A stretch of 64,000 nt of DNA from Aestuariimicrobium soli (GCF_051192575.1 NZ_JBPJSQ010000003.1:372001-436000), one strand, 5' to 3'. Counted from the stretch's first letter, positions 1 through 8,911 are shown. Notes: a model not told the origin generated them from the letters alone. A program made the numbers and translations.

Positions 1-1
1 G

Positions 2-307
2 TTCTACTACGTGGGCGCCGGCTTGGCCGAGCCGCAGTTGGCCGCCCTGGTCGACCTGGTGCTGGACGAGGCCGGGGTCGCTCCCGACCTCGGGGTGCTG
101 GCGGCGCTCCCGGTGGCTGACCGCTCCCACGACTGTCCGGGTGTGGAGGTCATGGTGCGCGGTGGTCACACCTTCGTGGTGAACCACGCTCCGCTCGAGC
201 AGACGGTGCACAGCACGGTGGACTGCCTCGACCTCGTCGAGGGCACCCGGGGCAGGGAGTTCAGGCTGGCGCCCCAGCAGGCGGCGGTGCTTCGTCCAGG
301 TCGATGA
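2..307 (+). CDS. GH42 beta-galactosidase, C-terminal end (partial)
   Basis: Only the last 101 codons are present and the frame is open to the left edge. The visible part starts with FYYVGAG, runs through a helical stretch, and ends in a small beta-rich domain with GHTFVVNHAP at visible residues 55-64. This pattern closes family 42 beta-galactosidases, in which the C-terminal beta-sandwich follows the trimerisation domain. The catalytic barrel is outside the window, so the family call rests on the tail alone. A complete GH42 gene lies at 48714-50864. The last 47 bp overlap the end of the convergent VanW-domain gene. Confidence 0.55.
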   Translation, partial: FYYVGAGLAEPQLAALVDLVLDEAGVAPDLGVLAALPVADRSHDCPGVEVMVRGGHTFVVNHAPLEQTVHSTVDCLDLVEGTRGREFRLAPQQAAVLRPGR

Positions 308-1175
308 TCGCCACGTCCTGCGGCAGGTACTTCACCAGCGCGCAGTTGCGCTTGACGAGCTCTTCGCCGTCGCGGTTGCCGGTGCGGCGGTCGATCAGCT
401 CGCGCCAGATCTCGTTGCGCCGGAAGTACTCGTCGTCCTTCTTGAGGAACTGCTCGTTGCGGGCGAACACCTTGTAGCTGTGGCTCTGCTGCTGGTCGGC
501 GCGCAGCTCACCCTCGAGGTAGCGGTCGCCGACGCCGACCAGCAGCTGGAAGGTGGTGTCGGTGTCGTTGCGCACGACCAGGTCGACGTAGTTCCACACG
601 ATGGAGCAGCCCACACCCCACGGCAGCACGCGGCCGTTGTCGGGGAACGGGTCGAACGAGTGCTCCGACCGCTCAGTCACGGTCAGCGCCGAGTGCAGGA
701 ACATCCAGTGCAGCAGGTTGGCCAGCTGGCAGATGCCGCCACCCACTCCCGGACGAGCCTCCCCGTTCGACAGGCGCATGCCCTCGACGAAGCCGCGGCC
801 CTTGGTGCAGTTGCCGACCACCTTGTTGAACGAGAACGACTCGCCGGGGCGGATCAGGATGCCGTTGACCTCGGCGGCCGCCAGCCTCAGGTTGGTCACC
901 TTGTTGTGCTGCAGCCACATCTCCGACTCGCCCAGACTGCGCAGCAACAACGACTTGTGCAGCTTCACCTTCACGGGCAGGGGGTCGTCCGATCTCGTCG
1001 CGGCCCACGGGGTCGACGAGCGCTGCCAGGCGATCCAGCGGCGGGTCTGGTGGTACTTGACGGCGAGCGGGTAGAGCCAGGGGTGGCGTTCGCTGAGCGG
1101 TGCCCCGGCCTGCAGGCGGGTGGGCAGCTCGAACGTGGTGCCGACCTGATCGGCGGCGCTGGTGTGGGTGGTCAT
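261..1175 (-). CDS. VanW-domain protein
   Basis: The 304-residue product carries a VanW domain over roughly residues 75-230. Its hallmarks are LAAAEVNGILIRPGESFSF, then GRGFVEGM, and a glycine-rich GVGGGICQLANLLHW segment. VanW occurs in some vancomycin-resistance clusters and widely in Gram-positive bacteria; its biochemical role is unknown. No signal peptide is evident, which is unusual beside the exported YoaR-like members. The start at ATG 1175 is preferred over upstream codons because a GAGG ribosome site sits 5 nt before it. It lies 74 bp downstream of the co-directional aldo/keto reductase. No van genes are nearby, so a resistance role is not implied. Confidence 0.75.
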   Translation of the reverse strand: MTTHTSAADQVGTTFELPTRLQAGAPLSERHPWLYPLAVKYHQTRRWIAWQRSSTPWAATRSDDPLPVKVKLHKSLLLRSLGESEMWLQHNKVTNLRLAAAEVNGILIRPGESFSFNKVVGNCTKGRGFVEGMRLSNGEARPGVGGGICQLANLLHWMFLHSALTVTERSEHSFDPFPDNGRVLPWGVGCSIVWNYVDLVVRNDTDTTFQLLVGVGDRYLEGELRADQQQSHSYKVFARNEQFLKKDDEYFRRNEIWRELIDRRTGNRDGEELVKRNCALVKYLPQDVAIIDLDEAPPPAGAPA

Positions 1176-1249
1176 GGTGTCCTCGGGGAGCGATGTCACG
1201 TCATGACTACGCCCCCCGAGGGTCACCGGTTCACGAGTTCAGGAACTTC

Positions 1250-2269
1250 TCAGCTGAACTCCGGACGCTCCTGCGGCGACCGGGTCGCGGTGATCGCCGG
1301 ATCGTCGGTCACCACCGGCTTGACGATCTCGTCGATGCGGGCCATCACGTCGGCGGGGATCGTCACGCCCGCTGCGGCCGCGGAGTCCGTCAACTGCTCG
1401 GGACGAGAGGCCCCCACGATGGCGCAGGCCACGTTCGGGTTCTGCAGCACCCAGGCGATGGCCAGGGTCGGCATCGAGATGCCCAGGTCAGAGGCGATCG
1501 GCTTGAGCTGCTGCACGCGCGTCAGCAGGTCGTCGTTCTCGAGCCAGCGCGACACCATGTTCTTGCCGCCCTTCTCGTCGGTGGCGCGCGACCCCTCCGG
1601 CGCGGGCTGCCCCGGCAGGTACTTGCCCGACAGCACGCCCTGGGCCATCGGCGACCACACCACCTGCGAGACGCCGAGCTCCGACGAGGTGGGCACGACC
1701 TCGGCCTCGATCACGCGCTGCAGCATCGAGTACTCGGGCTGGTTCGACACCAGCTGGATGCCCAACTGCTTGGCCAGGCCGTGGGCCTCGCGAATCTGAT
1801 CGGCGGTCCACTCCGAGACGCCGATGTAGAGGGCCTTGCCCTGCCGCACCACGTCGGCGAAGGCCTGCATGGTCTCCTCGAGCGGGGTGAAGTGGTCGTA
1901 GCGGTGGGCCTGGTAGAGGTCGACGTAGTCGGTCTGCAGCCGCTGCAGCGAGCCGTTGATCGCCTCGAGAATGTGCTTGCGGCTCAGGCCGCGGTCGTTC
2001 TTGCCGCGAGGGCCGGTCGGGTTGAAGACCTTCGTGAAGATCTCCAGCGACTCGCGCCGCTGGCCCTTCAGCGCCTCACCGAGCACGGTCTCGGCGGCGG
2101 TGTTGGCGTAGACGTCGGCGGTGTCGAAGGTCGAGATGCCCAGGTCGAGGGCGGCCTTCACACAGGCCGTGGCCTGATCGGCCTCGATCTGCGAGCCGTG
2201 GGTGAGCCAGTTGCCGTAGGTGACGGCCGAGATGAGCATGCCCGAGTTGCCCAGGTTGCGAAACTCCAT
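1250..2269 (-). CDS. Aldo/keto reductase, Kv-beta/YghZ type
   Basis: The 339-residue protein is a complete NADPH-dependent aldo/keto reductase barrel. The catalytic tetrad is visible as D49, Y54 (FDTADVYAN), K80 (IFTKVF) and H122 (YQAHRYD). The C-terminal part has GVLSGKYLPG and the NADPH-phosphate region VGASRPEQL. Length, and the conserved WSPMAQGVLSGKY stretch, resemble the Kv-channel beta subunit/YghZ branch, which reduces aldehydes such as methylglyoxal; the natural substrate here is unknown. GGAAGG lies about 11 nt before the ATG. The fucosidase gene is transcribed divergently from 2407. Confidence 0.88.
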   Translation of the reverse strand: MEFRNLGNSGMLISAVTYGNWLTHGSQIEADQATACVKAALDLGISTFDTADVYANTAAETVLGEALKGQRRESLEIFTKVFNPTGPRGKNDRGLSRKHILEAINGSLQRLQTDYVDLYQAHRYDHFTPLEETMQAFADVVRQGKALYIGVSEWTADQIREAHGLAKQLGIQLVSNQPEYSMLQRVIEAEVVPTSSELGVSQVVWSPMAQGVLSGKYLPGQPAPEGSRATDEKGGKNMVSRWLENDDLLTRVQQLKPIASDLGISMPTLAIAWVLQNPNVACAIVGASRPEQLTDSAAAAGVTIPADVMARIDEIVKPVVTDDPAITATRSPQERPEFS

Positions 2270-2393
2270 CGCGCGGGTCCTTCCGTGAGTGACGTTGTGG
2301 GTTCACCCCCATCTTTGCCGGTCGGGTGGTGGGCGCGCCCGGGGTCTCGCTGTTCTTGCGTGGCGCGCACGCACGATTGCGTCAGGCGACCTC

Positions 2394-2399
2394 TAGGGT
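2394..2399 (+). promoter_or_regulatory. -10 box TAGGGT, leaderless start of GH95 gene
   Basis: TAGGGT is followed by 7 nt and then ATG 2407. In Actinobacteria this spacing places the transcription start at or next to the start codon, so the mRNA is probably leaderless. It is also the reason for choosing ATG 2407 over an in-frame start at 2326. Confidence 0.7.
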
Positions 2400-2406
2400 C
2401 GTGGGC

Positions 2407-4740
2407 ATGTCCTCGGCGACCCCACCCCTGCTGCTCACGTATTCCACCCCCGGCGACCTCGACGCGTGGGAGTCGGCGGTGCTGCCGATCGGCAATGGCA
2501 CCCTCGCGGCCAGCATCTTCGGCGGCCCGACCACCGACCACCTGGTGCTCAACGAGAAGTCGCTGTGGAGCGGCGGCCCTGGGGTGCCCGGCTACCGCCA
2601 CGGCAACTATCCCGAGGACGAGATCGAGTGGCGCCACCAGCGACTGGCCGAGCTGCGGGGCCGGTTGGCCGACGGCGGCGAGCTCGACCCGGCCCTCGTG
2701 ATGGCCCACGACCAGCTCGGTCAGGCCAAGGTCGGCTACGGCTCCATGCAGACCTTCGGGCGACTGGAGTTCGGCTTCGACGGCTCGGCCGTGGGGGAGT
2801 CCTACCGCCGCACCCTCGACCTGGCCACCGGGGTCGTCCGGGTGGCGGGCGACGACGGCGCCTACGTGCGCGAGTACCTGTGCTCGCACCCCGACCGGGT
2901 GGTGGCGGCCCGGTTCACCGGCACTCAGCCGGTGAGCTTTGACGTGGCGTGGAACCCAGCGGCTGGCCCGGATGAGCTGCTCGGTGCGGCCGAGGTGGCC
3001 ATCGAAGCCGGGGCGGGCGAGGGCACGATCACGCTCGCCGGTGTCGGCGTCGACAACGGCCTGCGGTACGCGGGCCGGGTGGTGGTCAGGGCCGTCGGCG
3101 GATCGGTGGCCGCGGCCGGGTCGGGGCTGCGGGTGACCGGGGCCGACGAGGTGCTGCTGCTGTGGTCGGGTGGCACCGACTACGCCAATCGCTTCCCCGA
3201 CTACCGCTCCGGCGTCGACCCGGCCCCCCGCGTCGCCGCCGATCTCGACCGGGCCGCCGACCTGGGGTGGGCCGAGCTGCGCGCGCGCCACGTGGCCGAC
3301 CACGGCTCGTTCTTCGGACGTCTCGACCTTGACCTGGGCGGGGCGCCGACGGTGGGGGACACCTCCGACTGGGTGGAGCACTACGGCCAGAACGCCTCGG
3401 CCGACCGCCACCTCGAGGTGCTGCACGCCCAGTACGGGCGGTACCTGATGATTGCCTCGTCCCGGGCCGGTGACGACTCGCTGCCGGCGAACCTGCAGGG
3501 CGGCTGGAACCACGTCAACACCCCGCCATGGGGAGCCAATTACCACGTCAACATCAACCTGCAGATGAACTACTGGCACGTCTGGGCCGCCGGTCTGGCC
3601 GAGTGCGCCGAGCCGTACCTGCGCTGGATCCACGGCCTGCTCGAGCCCGGGCGCCACTCGGCCCGCAACGTGCTCGGCACCACCTCGGAGCGGGCCTGGC
3701 TGGTGAACAACGAGACCAATGTGTGGGGTTTCACCGGCGTCTATGACTGGCCGACCGCCGCCTGGTTCGCCGAGGCCGGCGCCTGGCTGGCGCAGGCGTT
3801 CTGGTGGCACCAGCGCCACACCGGCGAGAGCGAGGTGCTGCGGGAGCAGGGCTGGCCCGTGTTGGTCGGTGCCTGCGAACTGTGGTTGGACACCCTGCAG
3901 TCCGGGGCCGATCAGGCCCTGCTGGCCAGCCCGTCGTACTCGCCGGAGCACGGCTGGTTCACCGCCGGAGCCGCCATGAGCCAGCAGATCGTGCACGAAC
4001 TGTTCACCACCACCCTCGAGGCGGCCGCGTTCCTCGGGCTGACCGACGACGCCGTGGTCGCCCGCCTGACCGAGGCCCTGCCCCGGCTCGCGGACGGGCT
4101 CGAGGTGCGCGACTCCGAGATCGCCGAGTGGCGCACCCCCGAGGTCTCGGGCACCGAGGAGCACCACCGCCACACCTCCCAGCTCTACGCGCTGCACCCG
4201 GGTCGCGCCCTGCTCTCCCACTCGAACGCGGACGACCTGCGGGCCGCCGCCCGGGCCACCCTCGACCACCGCGGCGACGAGGGCACCGGCTGGTCGAAGG
4301 CGTGGAAGGTCAACTTCTGGGCGCGGCTGGGCGACGGCGACCGGGCCCATCGACTGCTCGGAGGGCTGCTGTCGGGGTCGACGATGGCCAACCTGTGGGA
4401 CACCCACCCGCCGTTCCAGATCGACGGCAACTTCGGGGCGACCGCCGGGGTGCTCGAGCTGCTGGTGCGCAGCGACCTGGGCGGGGCACTGCGGCCCGAC
4501 GCCCCCGAATCGGTGCTCGTCGACCTGCTGCCCGCGCTGCCGTCGGCCTGGCGTGAGGGGCGCCTGAGCGGCGCCCGCACTTGGGGTGGGTTGGAGGTCG
4601 ACGTGGAGTGGCGTGACGCTCAGCTGCAGTCGGCCCGATTGACGGCCACCCGCGACGTCGAGGTGAGTCTCACCGTGGCCGGCGCGCTGGTTCGGGCCGA
4701 CGTGCGGCTGGCGGCCGGGGAGTCGTGGGAGCTTCCCTGA
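2407..4740 (+). CDS. GH95 alpha-L-fucosidase
   Basis: The 777-residue product has the layout of family 95 inverting alpha-1,2-L-fucosidases: an N-terminal beta domain opening with a LPIGNGTLAASIFGG-type segment, a linker, an (alpha/alpha)6 barrel and a C-terminal beta domain. Barrel motifs include LPANLQGGWN, the asparagine pair in YHVNINLQMNYW, SYSPEHGW with the probable general-acid Glu, and FQIDGNFG. These match the known Asn/Asn/Glu/Asp active site of Bifidobacterium AfcA. No signal peptide is seen, so it probably acts in the cytoplasm on imported fucosylated oligosaccharides. Some GH95 members act on L-galactose or mannobiose glycans instead. A large hairpin follows the stop. Confidence 0.88.
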   Translation: MSSATPPLLLTYSTPGDLDAWESAVLPIGNGTLAASIFGGPTTDHLVLNEKSLWSGGPGVPGYRHGNYPEDEIEWRHQRLAELRGRLADGGELDPALVMAHDQLGQAKVGYGSMQTFGRLEFGFDGSAVGESYRRTLDLATGVVRVAGDDGAYVREYLCSHPDRVVAARFTGTQPVSFDVAWNPAAGPDELLGAAEVAIEAGAGEGTITLAGVGVDNGLRYAGRVVVRAVGGSVAAAGSGLRVTGADEVLLLWSGGTDYANRFPDYRSGVDPAPRVAADLDRAADLGWAELRARHVADHGSFFGRLDLDLGGAPTVGDTSDWVEHYGQNASADRHLEVLHAQYGRYLMIASSRAGDDSLPANLQGGWNHVNTPPWGANYHVNINLQMNYWHVWAAGLAECAEPYLRWIHGLLEPGRHSARNVLGTTSERAWLVNNETNVWGFTGVYDWPTAAWFAEAGAWLAQAFWWHQRHTGESEVLREQGWPVLVGACELWLDTLQSGADQALLASPSYSPEHGWFTAGAAMSQQIVHELFTTTLEAAAFLGLTDDAVVARLTEALPRLADGLEVRDSEIAEWRTPEVSGTEEHHRHTSQLYALHPGRALLSHSNADDLRAAARATLDHRGDEGTGWSKAWKVNFWARLGDGDRAHRLLGGLLSGSTMANLWDTHPPFQIDGNFGATAGVLELLVRSDLGGALRPDAPESVLVDLLPALPSAWREGRLSGARTWGGLEVDVEWRDAQLQSARLTATRDVEVSLTVAGALVRADVRLAAGESWELP

Positions 4741-4758
4741 CCGACTGAGTCGGGTGGG

Positions 4759-4838
4759 AGAACCAGAACTCGGTTCTGGTTGGCCTGAGTGGGGTCTGGA
4801 CGACCCCGTCAGGCCAACGGGAACCGAGTTCTGGTCCT
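4759..4838. repeat. Long intergenic near-palindrome, family A copy 1
   Basis: Two 30-nt arms (4759-4788 and 4809-4838) match as inverted repeats at 27 of 30 positions. Each arm carries the core CCAGAACTCGGTTC. The 20-nt centre can itself pair through GGGGTC/GACCCC. It fills the space between the fucosidase stop and the convergent 87-residue gene and could act as a bidirectional terminator. A second copy of the same sequence family is at 50916-50989, so it is more than a one-off terminator. Confidence 0.75.
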
Positions 4839-4854
4839 CGCCCTGGCGGACGGG

Positions 4855-5118
4855 TCAGCGGCCTACCATCTGGGCGGCCTTGTTGAGGTCTCCGATGCTC
4901 TCCTCGAGCAGGGCGGCCTGCTTGGCCAGCGACTGCAACTGGATGTCGACGAGGAAGAACTCGGCCGGGGTGGTCCACCCGGGCCGCCGCCATTCGGCGA
5001 TGATCTCCTTCAGCGTGGCCCGGTGGTCCGAGATGCGGTCGACGAGACCCAGCAGGGTGTGGGCGCGCTCGTCGAGCAGATCGAGGTCGTGGTCGAACTT
5101 CTGGTCGATGGGGTTCAT
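4855..5118 (-). CDS. Small helical hypothetical protein, 87 aa
   Basis: I do not recognise this family. The protein is almost wholly alpha-helical by composition, with heptad-like leucines (DLDLLDERAHTLLGLVDRI, then LQSLAKQAALLEESI) suggesting a short coiled coil, and a WRRPGWTTPAEF segment in the middle. There is no membrane segment or cysteine. The ATG at 5118 is chosen because AGGAGA lies 6 nt upstream; the frame extends further upstream without coding character. The LysE-type exporter gene starts divergently at 5243. Confidence 0.6.
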   Translation of the reverse strand: MNPIDQKFDHDLDLLDERAHTLLGLVDRISDHRATLKEIIAEWRRPGWTTPAEFFLVDIQLQSLAKQAALLEESIGDLNKAAQMVGR

Positions 5119-5230
5119 GGTGATGTCTCCTGGATCGGGGCTCAGGTGACCTGAGCGGTTGCGGCGCCCCTGATCGGGGCCGCCATTGATCAAGAGCACG
5201 ACCATCGTCCGGCGATACGGTTCGCGCCGA

Positions 5231-5236
5231 TACAGT
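5231..5236 (+). promoter_or_regulatory. -10 box TACAGT, leaderless start of LysE gene
   Basis: TACAGT is followed by 6 nt and GTG 5243. The spacing supports a leaderless transcript and decides the start of the exporter gene, whose frame extends upstream to 5186. Confidence 0.65.
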
Positions 5237-5242
5237 GAGCCG

Positions 5243-5863
5243 GTGCTCGACAGTGTGCTCAATGGCTTCGGTCTCGGCGCGAGTCTGATCATCGCCATCG
5301 GGGCGCAGAACGCGTTCGTGCTCCGGCAGGGAATCCGCCGCGAGCACGTGGGCATCGTGGTGCTGATCTGCGCCGTCTCTGACCTCGTGCTGATCGCCCT
5401 CGGCACGGCAGGCATCGGGGTGATCGTCGAGCGCGTCGGCGTGCTGCTCACCATCCTGCGCTGGGCGGGCGTGGCCTACCTGCTCTGGTTCGCGATCCAG
5501 AGTTTCCGACGCGCGTGGAAACCCGGCGAACTGCACGAGGCCGACGACGACGCCTCTGGCACACCCCACGCACACACACGCAGCGCCGCCGTCGCGCGCA
5601 CCGCGCTGGCGCTGACCTGGCTCAACCCCCACGTGTACCTCGACACCGTGGTGATGCTCGGCAACCTCGCGAACCAGCACCAACCATGGCGATGGTGGTT
5701 CGCCGCCGGAGCCGGCGCGGCCAGCATCACCTGGTTCACGGCCCTCGGCTTCGGCGCCCGGGCGCTGGCCAAGCCGCTCGGCAACCCCCGCACCTGGCGC
5801 GTGCTCGACCTGCTGATCGGCGTGGTGATGGTGGCGATCGCCATCAAGCTCGCGATCGGCTAG
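5243..5863 (+). CDS. LysE/ArgO-family amino acid exporter
   Basis: The 206-residue membrane protein has about six hydrophobic segments. The N-terminal signature IAIGAQNAFVLRQGI and the later WLNPHVYLDTVV are typical of the LysE/ArgO branch, which exports basic amino acids (lysine, arginine) using the proton gradient. A charged, His/Asp-rich loop sits between the second and third hydrophobic blocks. No LysG-type LysR regulator is adjacent, so the inducer cannot be inferred. The GTG start follows from the -10 box at 5231. Confidence 0.85.
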   Translation: MLDSVLNGFGLGASLIIAIGAQNAFVLRQGIRREHVGIVVLICAVSDLVLIALGTAGIGVIVERVGVLLTILRWAGVAYLLWFAIQSFRRAWKPGELHEADDDASGTPHAHTRSAAVARTALALTWLNPHVYLDTVVMLGNLANQHQPWRWWFAAGAGAASITWFTALGFGARALAKPLGNPRTWRVLDLLIGVVMVAIAIKLAIG

Positions 5864-5873
5864 TCAGTCTGGG

Positions 5874-6983
5874 TCAGTCGCGGGCGAGTTCGTCCAGCAG
5901 CATGCCGAAGACGTCACGGTGGGCCCGCTCGCCCAGGAAGATGTCGAGGTGGCCGTAGTTCTCGACCACGTGCAGGGCGTGGCGACCGGGCTGCCAGCGA
6001 TCCAGCCAGGCGAACGTGCGCTCCTGGCTCTCGGGCAGGAAGCAGCGGTTGTCGCGGCCCGCGACCAGCACCCAGCGGGCGTCGGTCTGCGGTGGCGTCA
6101 CCCCGAAGTCGGTCGGCAGCCCCGAGCCCTCGGTGACGCTGACCAGGTGCCCCGCCCGCACGCAGCGGTCCATCTGCGCGAAGAAGCTCATGGGCGCCAT
6201 CCCGAACTCCCCGCGGATCCACTCGTGGGTCGCCTCGTCGAGCTGCGCGTGCGACCACAGGGCCGGGCGTCCGCTGCCGTAGGTGAAACTCACCAACCGG
6301 CAGACCGTGTTGTCGCACTCGCGGTGGGTGAGCCGCACCGCCCGGCTGGCGACCTTGCCGAACGCGCTGTCGGGGTCGTCCCCCCACGATGGGTCGAGGC
6401 CGGGAGTGAGCCCCGAGATCAGCGGACGAAGGCCGTGGATCTTCACCCGCGATCCCAGCGGGATCACCGGATGCAGTGAGACGGCGTTCGAGACGATGGT
6501 GGTGACCTGGGGCACCAACCCCGCGGCGGCGCTCATCGCGAATGACGTCGACCCCTGGCAGTGCACCACCGCCTTCATCGTGTCGGCGCCGGTCAGTTCG
6601 GCCACCGTGCGCACCGCGGCGGGGTGGTCGTGCTCGGCGGCGGCATCGAGGGTCCACGGCACCGGGTCGAGGTCGATCGAGGCCCGCCAGTTGAGCAACC
6701 AGACGTCCCAGCCGTCGTCGATCAGGGCGTCGACGAAGGTGCGACTCGTGGGCGGCCGGAAGATCTCGGCCCTGACGCCGGCGCCGTGCACCAGCAGCAC
6801 CGGCCCGCGCGTGGGTTCGTGGCGCCCGCGCACGTTCAGCAGCGTCAGCGGCAGCCCGTCGGTCGAGGTGAACGCGTGGGTGGTGACGCGGTGGTCGTCC
6901 CTGGTGGTCGGACGAGTGCGCGTGCCCCCGGATGCTCCCGCTGAATCGTGCCCCTCAGAGTCGTGCCCAGGTAGATCGTTCAT
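5874..6983 (-). CDS. Alpha/beta hydrolase with cysteine in the nucleophile elbow
   Basis: The 369-residue protein has an alpha/beta hydrolase fold: VLLVHGAGVR at residues 62-71, a nucleophile elbow KAVVHCQGSTSF with C142 where a serine is usual, an acid at D311 (AGRDNRCFLP) and a histidine at H345 (ENYGHLDIF). A Cys nucleophile is known from polyhydroxyalkanoate synthases and the related domain fused to cholesterol-oxidase-type GMC enzymes; the sequence is closer in feel to the latter. The substrate is unknown. The first 35 residues are polar and disordered. ATG 6983 follows a GAGGGG ribosome site. It lies 79 bp downstream of the ABC-transporter operon. Confidence 0.7.
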   Translation of the reverse strand: MNDLPGHDSEGHDSAGASGGTRTRPTTRDDHRVTTHAFTSTDGLPLTLLNVRGRHEPTRGPVLLVHGAGVRAEIFRPPTSRTFVDALIDDGWDVWLLNWRASIDLDPVPWTLDAAAEHDHPAAVRTVAELTGADTMKAVVHCQGSTSFAMSAAAGLVPQVTTIVSNAVSLHPVIPLGSRVKIHGLRPLISGLTPGLDPSWGDDPDSAFGKVASRAVRLTHRECDNTVCRLVSFTYGSGRPALWSHAQLDEATHEWIRGEFGMAPMSFFAQMDRCVRAGHLVSVTEGSGLPTDFGVTPPQTDARWVLVAGRDNRCFLPESQERTFAWLDRWQPGRHALHVVENYGHLDIFLGERAHRDVFGMLLDELARD

Positions 6984-7062
6984 GGGGTCCCCCTCGCCCA
7001 GTCTCGATGAGCGCAGCGTAGGCGCGCGGACGATCCCTCCACAAGGGGGCAACCCCACCGGC

Positions 7063-7884
7063 TCAGGTGGCGGCGGCACCCTCTTCGCGCACGCGCTGCA
7101 GGAACTGCTTGGTGCGGTCGTGCTGGGGGTCGTTGATCACCTGTCGGGCCTCGCCCTCCTCGACCACGACGCCGTCGGCCATGAAGACCACCCGGTCGGC
7201 CACGTCGCGGGCGAACCCGATCTCGTGGGTGACCACGATCATGGTGGTGCCGCCCTCGGCGAGGTCGCGCATCACCCGCAGCACGTCGCCCACCAGTTCG
7301 GGGTCGAGGGCCGAGGTGGGCTCGTCGAACAGCATCAGCTTGGGGTCCATGGCCAGCGCCCGGGCGATGGCCACCCGCTGCTGCTGACCGCCCGACAACT
7401 GCGCCGGGTAGTGGTGCACCTTGTCGGCGAGCCCGACCTGGGTGAGCAGTTCGACGGCGCGCGCGGTGGCGACGGCCTTGGACTGGCGGCGCACGTGCAC
7501 CGGGGCCTCGATCACGTTGCCGAGCGCGGTCATGTGGGGGAACAGGTTGAACCGCTGGAAGACCATGCCGATCTCGCGGCGCTGCGCGGCCTGCTGCTCG
7601 TCGCCGAGGTGGCGCAGTCGTCCGCCCCGCTCCTCGAGCCCCATCAGCTGGCCGTCGACGAAGATGCGGCCACCGTCGATCTGCTCGAGCAGGTTGATGC
7701 AGCGCAGGAAGGTCGTCTTGCCCGAGCCCGACGGGCCGATCAGGCAGACCACCTCACCGGGATGCACCACCAGGTCGATGCCCTTGAGCACGTGGTTGCG
7801 GTGGAACGACTTGTGCACGTTGATGGCTTCGACCAGCGGTTCCTGGGCGAGTTCGGGGTTGGTGTTGGCCAGACGTTGACTCAT
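7063..7884 (-). CDS. Polar amino acid ABC transporter, ATP-binding protein
   Basis: The 273-residue ATPase has a full nucleotide-binding domain: Walker A GPSGSGKTT at residues 50-58, Q-loop MVFQRFNLFPHM, signature LSGGQQQRVAIARAL, Walker B LMLFDEPTSALD and switch histidine VVTHEIGFA. The QRFNLFPHMTALGN segment is typical of the GlnQ/ArtP/HisP group that drives uptake of polar amino acids. Its ATG overlaps the stop of the permease gene by one base (TGATG), indicating translational coupling. Confidence 0.93.
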   Translation of the reverse strand: MSQRLANTNPELAQEPLVEAINVHKSFHRNHVLKGIDLVVHPGEVVCLIGPSGSGKTTFLRCINLLEQIDGGRIFVDGQLMGLEERGGRLRHLGDEQQAAQRREIGMVFQRFNLFPHMTALGNVIEAPVHVRRQSKAVATARAVELLTQVGLADKVHHYPAQLSGGQQQRVAIARALAMDPKLMLFDEPTSALDPELVGDVLRVMRDLAEGGTTMIVVTHEIGFARDVADRVVFMADGVVVEEGEARQVINDPQHDRTKQFLQRVREEGAAAT

Positions 7885-8843
7885 CAGTGTTCTCCGGCCT
7901 TGTTGAGCAGCCGCTGGGCGCGGGGGTTGATGGCGCCGAAGCCTCGTCCGAAATGACGTTCGAGCAGGGTCTGGCCGACCATCAGCACCGAGCAGATGAT
8001 GATGTACCACAGGGTCGCCGCGACGTAGGCGGGCATGATCTTGTAGGTGCGGTTGGCGACGATGCTGGCCTGGTTGAACAACTCCAGGCCCACCGGCACC
8101 GCGATCAACAGCGAGGTGTCCTTCACCATGGCGATGGTTTCGTTGCCGGTCGGGGGCACGATCACCCGCATGGCCTGCGGCAGCACGATCCGCGACATGG
8201 TGCGCGACGAACTCATGCCCAGCGCGGCGGCCGCCTCGCGTTGCCCGGTGTCGACCGAGAGAATGCCGGCCCGCGCGATCTCACTCATGTAGGCGGCCTC
8301 CGACAGCCCGAGCCCGATGGCGCCGACGACGATGCCCTGGCTGAGCTGGCGGGTGTCGATCATCCACGGCGAGAGGGTGTTCTCGTCGAGCCCCAGCGCC
8401 CGCGAGAGCTCCTGCCCGAACGGCAGCCCGAGGTCGAGGTGGGGGTAGAGGTAGATGACGCCCACGCCGAGAATCGTCAGCAGCACGTACCGGGGCACCG
8501 AGCGGAAGAACCAGGTGTAGACCGCCGCCACCGCGCTCAAGACCGGGTTGGACGAGAGCCTCATCACCGCCAGCACCACGCCGAGGCTGACGCCCACGAT
8601 CATCGCGATCAGAGTGCCCAACAGGGTGCCGACGGCCAAGCCTTGCAGGATCGGCCGGTAGTTCATCACCGAGAAGACGTAGCTCCACTCCCACTTGGGA
8701 TTGGTCGCGAACGAGTGCACCATCATCGCCACCAGCACGGCGATCACGGCGATCAGCACCCAGCGCCACGGATGCCGCACGGGCGCGGCCTTCAGGTCGG
8801 ATGGGCGCTCCTGCCTGGCGCGCTCCAGCAGCGAACTGCTCAT
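7884..8843 (-). CDS. Polar amino acid ABC transporter, permease
   Basis: The 319-residue inner-membrane permease has an N-terminal anchor (residues about 28-48) followed by the HisM/GlnP-type core of about five segments. The EAA loop reads EIARAGILSVDTGQREAAAALGM, where it contacts the ATPase. A single permease gene implies a homodimer. The ATG at 8843 is preferred over the TTG just before it because GGAAGGA sits 6 nt upstream. The gene is the middle member of a three-gene minus-strand operon. Confidence 0.92.
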   Translation of the reverse strand: MSSSLLERARQERPSDLKAAPVRHPWRWVLIAVIAVLVAMMVHSFATNPKWEWSYVFSVMNYRPILQGLAVGTLLGTLIAMIVGVSLGVVLAVMRLSSNPVLSAVAAVYTWFFRSVPRYVLLTILGVGVIYLYPHLDLGLPFGQELSRALGLDENTLSPWMIDTRQLSQGIVVGAIGLGLSEAAYMSEIARAGILSVDTGQREAAAALGMSSSRTMSRIVLPQAMRVIVPPTGNETIAMVKDTSLLIAVPVGLELFNQASIVANRTYKIMPAYVAATLWYIIICSVLMVGQTLLERHFGRGFGAINPRAQRLLNKAGEH

Positions 8844-8911
8844 CAATGGTCCTTCCGGGACGAGGTGGAGTGGGTGCCGACGCCGGTGTCGACCCCCACC
8901 CCGATTCGGGG

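Noticed and set aside
261..1175. Vancomycin resistance role for the VanW gene
   Set aside because: No vanH, vanA, vanX or two-component genes are nearby; VanW domains are common in non-resistant bacteria.
2158..4407. Long minus-strand frame antisense to the GH95 gene
   Set aside because: It lacks domains and is rich in Arg, Gly and Pro, as expected for a shadow of a GC-rich gene.
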